DNA of 64,000 bases from contig NC_067472.1 in the NCBI RefSeq assembly GCF_947179515.1, forward strand, positions 110,410,506-110,474,505. The letters are read 5' to 3'. The position numbers were made by a program, and so were the translations under genes. The notes beneath the pieces were generated by a model. It did no database searches, was not told where the DNA came from, and worked only from the letters and a program-made list of their open reading frames with translations. This DNA comes from Apodemus sylvaticus. Its lineage: Eukaryota; Chordata; Mammalia; Rodentia; Muridae. Shown here in pieces: positions 57,661 to 64,000 of this stretch (position 1 is the first letter of the stretch; every line of letters begins with the position of its first letter).

Positions 57661-57675
57661 CCACATGCCCATATT
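57661..57675 (+). repeat. 15-bp target-site duplication (right) of L1 copy 2
   Basis: Identical to 54668-54682. Confidence 0.95.
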
Positions 57676-57780
57676 ATATACCTATAAGTTCTCTCCTACT
57701 TTCTAACTTCTTCATCAAATATTTGACATTCAATCACTCAAACTGTATGTTTCATATCCCTTTAACATATTTATTTCTTT

Positions 57781-58335
57781 ATTATGCTGTTTGTGTATCT
57801 GCATGCACATATGTGTACCACTGTGTTAATATTTATTGAGGCCAAAGAGTGAGTTGAATTTTCTGGTAGTTTGAATAAGAATGGACCACATAGGCTCATG
57901 TATATGAAAAGCTAGTTACCAGGTAGTGGTAATATTTGAACAGATTAGAAGGATTAGTAGGTATAAATTGTTTCACTGATGGTGGGATTTGAGATTTCAA
58001 AATTTGATGCCAGGTTTAGGCTCTCTTTCTCTACCTGAGGATCAGGGTATATTTCTCAATTACTGCTCTAGCACCATGCCTACAATGCATGATGATGCCA
58101 TGCTCCTTGCCATCATAGTCATGTACTAAGCTTCTGAAACAGTAAGTGAGCCCTAAATTAAATGTTCTCATTAATAAGAGTTGTCTAGGTCATGCTGTCT
58201 CTTTCTAGCAACAGAAAAGTGACTAAGACAGATCCTCTGGAATGGTTGTTACAGATGGAATCCTTTAAGTGGGTTGTGGAAACTGAACTCAGATCCAATG
58301 AATCATCTGCTAAGCCATCTTTCAAGTTCCCTATC
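57781..58335 (-). mobile_element. B3 SINE (minus) split by a nested repeat
   Basis: The left piece 57781-57866 ('tttgtgtatctgcatgcaca', 'gaggccaaagagtgagttga') and right piece 58231-58335 ('atggttgttacagatggaat', 'gggttgtggaaactgaactc', 'taagccatctttcaagttcc') together make one reversed B3. They are separated by the insert at 57867-58230. Confidence 0.75.
57867..58230 (+). mobile_element. Rodent interspersed repeat nested in B3 (name not recalled)
   Basis: A common rodent repeat: 'gtagtttgaataagaatgga' near its start, 'ttagaaggattagtaggtat', 'gctctagcaccatgcctaca', 'aattaaatgttctcattaat' and the end 'cagaaaagtgactaagaca'. It is flanked by a near-duplicate (gaattttctgg at 57856-57866, gatcctctgg at 58231-58240). 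Confidence 0.7.
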
Positions 58336-58666
58336 TCACACTGATAATATTTATTGGAGTAAACTCATTTAGAAATTATTAGGTTAACACTAACTTTTTA
58401 TTTTCTTTCTTACATTGATTCAAAACACCCAACATTATAAATTTACACTAATTATGTGCTGATATTGGTATCTACATGCCTTTTTACTTTTCTTTTAGCC
58501 TGCAAGTAATGAACAGCACTATTTTTTCTCTTTCATATGTAAAGAAATGAAAATTTGACCATCTTTTGCAATCTGCCTAAAACCACTCGATTAAGCAGAA
58601 AGAAACATTTAGCTTACTTATATTTTTCTGGCTACCCAAATCAGATTTTAAAATATTCACATAAAA
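58336..58666. other. AT-rich unique sequence
   Basis: Nothing recognised. Confidence 0.4.
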
Positions 58667-58877
58667 GATGGAGGAAGAGCTGGAGAGATGGCTCAGTGGT
58701 TAAGAGCACTGACTGCTCTTCAGGAGGTCCTGAGTTCAAATCCTAACAACCACATGGTGGCTCACAACCATCTGTAATGAGATCTGACTCCCTCTTCTGG
58801 AGTGTCTGAAGACAGCTACAATATACTTACATATAATAAATAAATAAATCTTAAAAAATAAAATGATGTAGGAAGAG
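58667..58877 (+). mobile_element. B2 SINE with near-perfect target-site duplication
   Basis: Head 'gctggagagatggctcagtg' at 58679, body 'ccacatggtggctcacaacc', tail (AATA)n to 58864. The flanks gatggaggaagag (58667-58679) and gatgtaggaagag (58865-58877) differ at one base. B2 carries a known CTCF-like word on its other strand (near 58790), here imperfect. Confidence 0.95.
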
Positions 58878-59340
58878 AAAATGAATCCTTTACCTTTAGT
58901 ACTATTCAGGATTTAGGATTTAGAAATAATGGCCACTAAATTCAACTTTATAGGTGGTGGAACATCCAGAAAATAAAACCACATTTCTTGAATGTTCTCC
59001 AGAGGTAAGTACTTTAAAGTTATAGTGTTGTTTTTCAAATAAAATATAATGACATATATAATTTTATAGAGAAACTATTCATGGATATATGCACATATAT
59101 GTTTATTGCTATATTATTCAAAATAGGTAAGAGATGAAAGCCTAGTAGTTCATTAACAGATGAATTAATAAAGAAAATTGATATATATATTCTTTTTATT
59201 AATTATCTTCAGAAATGAAGAAAATATCATAACTATCTACAGAAAGTGGATAGAATAGAAAATTACTATTTTAGCCAAAATAAGCTTGATTCAGAAATAA
59301 AAAACATCTTCTCTTGTATGCAGAAGCAGAATACAGTTTA

Positions 59341-59341
<1 letters not shown>
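58878..59341. other. AT-rich unique sequence
   Basis: Nothing recognised. Confidence 0.4.

Positions 59342-59387
<46 letters not shown>
59342..59387 (+). repeat. (TG)n microsatellite
   Basis: About 22 TG units. Confidence 0.97.
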
Positions 59388-59389
<2 letters not shown>

Positions 59390-59859
59390 GTATTGAAGGA
59401 AGAAAAAGGGCACGAGAGTGACAAATACATTTAGAGAAATAGGAGGTAAGAGAGTAAGAATGGTACTTATTACTCATATGAAATAGCATGAAAGCAGGAG
59501 GAAGAACTATTTGAACATAGGAAGAAAAGGAAGCAAGGATTAGGTGGATGGAGAATTCAGTGGTATAGAATGAAAATAATATATAATGGCATATGCATAT
59601 AAAATGTCATAATAAAATCTATTCATTGTATTGCAAATGAAGTTTTTTACATTTTCTTAAAAATCTATAATGTGGAACTTAATGAACTGATATTTCTCTC
59701 TTCAGATCAGTCCCCTCCAAAGCTTTCTCTGGTGCACTTGATTTGTTATGCTAAATAAACTTCTGCTTATTCTGTCAAAAACACTACTTACATTTTAATG
59801 TAAAATAAGACTGCTTTATATATTATTTTAAATAATATTATATATTATTTGAGTGTATA
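59388..59859. other. AT-rich unique sequence
   Basis: Near 59750 'gctaaataaacttctgctta' looks like an LTR polyadenylation end, but no LTR body is recognised. Confidence 0.35.
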
Positions 59860-60290
59860 TAATGTTCTCAGTTTTAATATTGTCAACTTGATTGGGATGA
59901 TAAAAGCTTAGGCAATCTATATGAATGATCCTGGAAGTGTGTGTCAGAGGTGATTATGTGGCTAGAAATCTGTATAAATAAATGAATTAGTCTCTTGGTG
60001 GATTAACAACATGATTACATCACTGAGGGGTGGTACAAAATAGGAGCTGGGGCTCCACTGGAGGATGCCAGTTAGAGGGCATGCCCTTGGGGTAGCATCC
60101 TGCTCCTTTCTATATCCCTTTATTCTTCATGCCAACTATTCAATAATAATGCCCCTCCAACAACACTGTCACCAAGACTGGGTATACTGTACTGAGCCAA
60201 GGAATATGGATTGTACACCCTGAAACCACAAACTAAAATCAGTTCTTCCTCTTCAACTTGTTTTTGTTTAATGTTTGATCACAGAAATGA
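59860..60290 (+). mobile_element. Rodent medium-copy interspersed repeat (name not recalled)
   Basis: 'ttaatattgtcaacttgatt' (59873 onward), 'ctcttggtggattaacaaca' and 'ggtagcatcctgctcctttc' follow the order of the family with the 'gtcaacttga' head. Diverged. Confidence 0.55.
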
Positions 60291-60460
60291 AAAGAGCAAT
60301 GTGCACATTTGTGAGGGTTTTAGTCACAGAAAACCAGGCATGTTGTTATGACATAGAAAAAGATGAAAGGAATTCAGACAGCCTGGTCAAATTCAAGAGA
60401 TGTCAATTTTTAGATATGTGTTCAGAATCAGTTACTGGACCTTTTGGCCTTTAGTTTTCT

Positions 60461-60637
60461 GGAAAATGGGGCTTAGCAGGGCAGTGGTGGTGCACGCCTT
60501 TAATCCCAGCACTTGGGAGGCAGAGGCAGAGGCAGAGGCAGGCAGATTTCTGAGTTCGAGGCCAGCCTGGTCTACACGTGAGTTCAAGGACAGCCAGGGC
60601 TACACAGAGAAACTCTGTCTCAAAAAAACCAAAAAAC

Positions 60638-60702
<65 letters not shown>

Positions 60703-60712
60703 ATGGGGATTA
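60461..60712 (+). mobile_element. B1 SINE with (GA)n in its tail
   Basis: B1 runs from 60476 to about 60630: 'cagtggtggtgcacgccttt' and 'aatcccagcacttgggaggc', a GAGGCA repeat, the B-box-like 'gagttcgaggcc' (60552-60563), and an end in an A-rich tail. (GA)n at 60641-60699 follows. A diverged flank pair (60461-60475, 60698-60712; about 11 of 15 bases) places the GA run inside the insertion. Confidence 0.93.
60641..60699 (+). repeat. (GA)n microsatellite
   Basis: About 29 uninterrupted GA units arising in the B1 tail. Confidence 0.97.
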
Positions 60713-60929
60713 ATTATGCAACAGACCTGATTGCTGATTGCTATTGGGGCTATTGTGAGTAATTAAAAAATAAAACAACAATATTATTCTCAGTGTATTG
60801 TTAAGTCCCAATAACTAGAAACTTGTTAATTTTACTAAGAAGCTTCTAGTTCAAGCAAAGCTTATCTTGAAATAAGAAGCATATATCTCTTGTTTGAAAT
60901 TAGATAGTTTCTTTAATCTTTTCTTTCCC

Positions 60930-61130
60930 CTTTCCCACTTTTGCACAAAGTTTTAATGCAAACAGTAGACTTTGATTATTTCAGTAACTGTAGCATCACT
61001 AAAAATAATCTGCTAAATTAGATCTTATGAAGAATGACCTGAAGCCGTGAAGGGCCAGAGGCACTGAGACTCATTAAGAGGCAATGATTGCTACCATTAT
61101 CATTGGAATTTCCTCACATGGATAATGAGT
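60930..61130. promoter_or_regulatory. Candidate conserved noncoding block
   Basis: Unique AT-rich sequence with homeodomain- and SOX-like words (CACAAAG at 60944-60950, AATAATC) and a retained CpG at 61047. Outside recognised repeats. Speculative. Confidence 0.25.
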
Positions 61131-62021
61131 CCTCCATCTTACTTGTATTCATGGCTAGATGCCTTAGCATCATGAGTTTTCATCAACTTAATCCTTGCTT
61201 CCACTCTACCCATGTAAGCATTTACTAAGCCCTGACTATTTGACTTCTCAAATGTCTGTTAAATTGGATTCACTCATGTCCAGCCCACTGACCTTGAGTG
61301 CCTCTTCTATGGACTTCCATAAGTGCTTCCTAATTATGCAGGTCTCACCTCCCTTCTATTCATTTGTACACTATATCCAGTGTCATCTTAAGGAGAAGCA
61401 AACACCATTCAGGTCAAATCTATTGAGTTAGGAAATTCAGAATTGAAGCTGAACCCCGTGACTTGATATACAGATCCTCAAGGAGGACCTTACGTCTCTC
61501 CAGCCTGCTCTTTTGCCTTACCATATCATGTTTATTTTTACAATTGCTGTCCTGACCTTTCACTATTCATGCCAGCTTTGATCATGTTCACTTCTCTGCT
61601 TAGAATCTGCCTGCACCTCTCTGTTCATCACCCCTTCTAAGTGAGGTTTTTCTTTCTTTGGGCCTCCTTATAGATGTGTAAGTGTCTTACTTTTAAAAGA
61701 CGAGTAAAAGAGAACTCCTATCATTTAGGTGCATTACATGTGAATTTGAAGGGAAAACAGTCTGATTTTGACACATAAATAGCCAGGTAATGATTTCTTC
61801 ATTTTATAAGTCACGTTAATACTAATATTTCCTTCCAAGGGCTATTGGAAAAAATAAATAAACTTAAATGCTTAAAATGTTGACTAACTTTAGCTTAAAA
61901 ATGTATTTACTAGTATGACCTTTGGTTCCCTACATTCCTTCATAGGAATTACTTTGTTGTGGTTCCTAAGCCTTTTATCCAAATCAACAGGTCCTTTACT
62001 TTCCTTCACCTAACACTAGGT
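61131..62021. other. Unique sequence, possible L2 trace near 61540-61690
   Basis: Weak L2-like words only. The ORF at 61195-61431 is unrecognised. Confidence 0.35.
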
Positions 62022-62245
62022 CAATGGTTCTCAACTGTTCTAATGCTGTAACCCTTTAGTACAGTTCTTCATGTTGTGGTGATCAGAACCACAAAATTAT
62101 TTCATTGCTACTTTATAACTCTAACTTTACCACTGATGTGAATAGTGATATAAAATATCTGAAACACGGGATATCTGATATGCAGCCCCTATGATAGAGT
62201 TGTTTAACTAAAGGTGCTGCAACCCACATGTTGAGCATGCCTGCT
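62022..62245 (+). mobile_element. URR1-like hAT-Charlie fossil
   Basis: 'caatggttctcaactgttct' with 'aatgctgtaaccctttagta', 'cagttcttcatgttgtggtg', and the end 'acccacatgttgagcatgc' match the family seen at 20658 and 42872, here in plus orientation. The terminal inverted repeats are degenerate. Confidence 0.85.
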
Positions 62246-63050
62246 CTACATAACCTCCAACCTCAGTATTGTGCTACAGTGACTCCTTTCCCACAGAGAT
62301 TTCCATAACTTTGCATATATTTTCCTCAGTTCTCTATCTTCTGAAACCATTTGTCCCTTTCTGTTGTCACCCTGTTTGTCTCTGTCTGTCCCATTCCATG
62401 TTCTCTGTTTGAAATTAAAGGTATACTATTGAAGTCCCACTTAAGGGCTAATTGTAATGAGAAGGTAACATGTATTACTTCTCTCCCACCATTTCCAGGG
62501 CACATGAAGGTAGGTGTTTAAGAGAGACTCTGGGAAGATGAGTTGAAGGCAGCACTTCATCCTTACTTCATCGGATTCCTGTCAGTTATAGGCCATGTGT
62601 GGGAGTGTGGTAAGAGAACCAAGGAGTTTTGCTGGGCTCAGTGACTCAGGATCTCATTTCTGTGCCTTGTAATGGTGATAATGGTAGTTATTGTTCCCAA
62701 ACCACCCATTGCTGTGGTCCAGGATCTAAATGTGTCAAGAATGTCACAAGAAAGAAGGATTTCTGAAAATAAGACAAAACTAAATAAAATAGTGACAAAG
62801 ACAAAATTAATGGAGCCAGCAAGGCCTGAACCATCGTTGATCACACTGACAGCCACAATAGAGAAACTTCGAAAGGACAGTGGGGACCAGGGAAATCCAT
62901 GCTCTATATTTCTTTTTAAAGATGGAAAACAGGCTGTACCATAGCCAGGAGATAGAGATAAGTTCTTCCCAGAATAGTAACCTGTAGAGATGACTAAAGA
63001 TAATATCATGTTCCTGGAGGTAATTTTTTTCATGACTATTTTCTTGCATA
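62246..63050. other. Unique sequence with overlapping ORFs
   Basis: 90-131-codon ORFs on both strands over 62638-63139 overlap each other and resemble no family I know. Probably chance. Confidence 0.35.
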
Positions 63051-63270
63051 TGAAAACAAAGTCCTATGGGCTGGAGAGATGGCTCAGTGTTTAAGAGCAC
63101 TGACATTCTTACAGAGGTCCTGAGTTCAATTCCCAACAACTACATGGTGGCTCACAATCATCTGTAATGGGATCTGATGCCTTCTTCTGGTGTGTCTGAA
63201 GACAGCGACAATGTACTCACATACATAAAATAAATAAATAAATCTTGAAAATGCAGTCCTTCTAGAATAT
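63051..63270 (+). mobile_element. B2 SINE
   Basis: Head 'ggctggagagatggctcagt' at 63068, body 'ctacatggtggctcacaatc', tail (AATA)n to about 63245. Flanks gaaaacaaagtcct and gaaaatgcagtcct are a probable diverged target-site duplication. Confidence 0.93.
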
Positions 63271-64000
63271 CTGCCCTATTGACTTAGCTAAAAATCCAAC
63301 AAATGAAGGGAAACACAGCAAGCATACAGTGGGCTCCAGAATATCACATCTCCGTGACTGTCCAGCAGGGCTCTCCCTGTTGCTGGCCTTAAAGGATAGA
63401 TCATGTTCTTGCAGGCAGAGCCATCCTTGCAACTTCATAGTGACAAACTCTTCATTTGTTCACATTGCTTCTGTTTCTGGTTTTCCTCTCAGGAAGCCAA
63501 TTACTCCATTCCCATTGCAGCCTCCCCTCCAGCCCTGGTTTGGGCATGAACGAGCCCTTGAAGGCATAGCTTGGATGGTACCTTACACTTAGCACACACT
63601 ATTATTCAACCATAATCATCTTGGCATTGTTATGTTTGCTGATTTGCCCCTAAATGCTCTGAAAATTAGTATCTAGTATGTTAATGCTTTAATGATTTTT
63701 AAATCTCTTTTTTAATTTGCCAAGCAGAAATATTTTGTTTTTAAAGCCAACTCACTGGTATTAAAATCTTAATTTTTCCCCTTAGAAAACAGAGCAGAGA
63801 GGGATGAGAAGGTAAATGGGGAAATTGCTAAATCATGCAGGTATTATGAAGCCATCAGCATACTAATCCTGAGGATTACCCATGTATCAAGAAATGGCTT
63901 CGGTGTGAGACTATGAAGGAAGCTTTGAATTAAAAAGCAGAGAGACTTGAATGCAATAAGGTACTCGTGTAGCAATAAGGTAGGTCCTGCCTTCTAATTG
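63271..64000. other. Unique AT-rich sequence; possible conserved block at 63630-63930
   Basis: 63630-63930 is AT-rich unique DNA with repeated TTTAAT/ATTTTTAA words and no repeat signature; it could be a conserved noncoding element. The ORF at 63329-63592 is unrecognised. Confidence 0.3.

Overview
The window is mammalian nuclear DNA from a murine rodent. The evidence is its interspersed repeats: B1, B2, B3, B4-like and ID-like SINEs, rodent-type L1 LINEs, URR1-like hAT fossils, dense CA/TG microsatellites and older MIR and L2 relics. The ORF1 sequence of the two younger L1 copies looks to me more rat-like than Mus musculus-like, but typical young rat ID elements are absent. I therefore stop at 'Murinae, genus undetermined'. 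I see no intact protein-coding gene, spliced exon series, rRNA, tRNA or snRNA gene. The window reads as intergenic or intronic sequence.

Layout. Positions 1-5385 hold a nearly complete plus-strand L1 (ORF1, ORF2, 3' UTR, A-rich tail) broken by several frameshifts and a stop. Positions 5.4-19 kb are mostly unique sequence with SINEs, an L2, MIRs, a 7.95-8.48 kb LTR-like repeat and a 227-bp compound polypyrimidine tract. At 19.1-20.2 kb a second copy of that LTR-like repeat is interrupted by an L1 with an internal inversion. Positions 20-39 kb are AT-rich unique sequence with SINEs, rodent repeats, polypyrimidine and CA tracts and a strong CTCF-type motif at 27.73 kb. At 39.87-40.32 kb, minus strand, lies a decayed intronless relic of the EGF-repeat region of Crb1 (crumbs 1). 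A second inverted L1 lies at 41.65-42.23 kb. Positions 42-54 kb hold MIR, L2, ID and old L1 fragments.

At 54668-57675, minus strand, is the most unusual mobile element. This L1 has 5' promoter monomers, ORF1 and the endonuclease half of ORF2 joined directly to the L1 3' UTR. It lacks the reverse transcriptase and C-terminal regions, and a perfect 15-bp target-site duplication bounds it. It therefore probably inserted in the already deleted (half-L1-like) form. The remainder to 64 kb has a nested B3 insertion, two B2 SINEs, a B1 whose tail carries a long GA microsatellite, a URR1-like fossil and several AT-rich unique blocks that could be conserved regulatory sequence.

No genes here work together as a pathway. 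The interest lies in retrotransposition by-products (internal deletion, two apparent twin-priming inversions, a processed gene copy) and in possible regulatory or non-B-DNA sequence. All repeat and gene names come from pattern recognition and have not been searched against a database.
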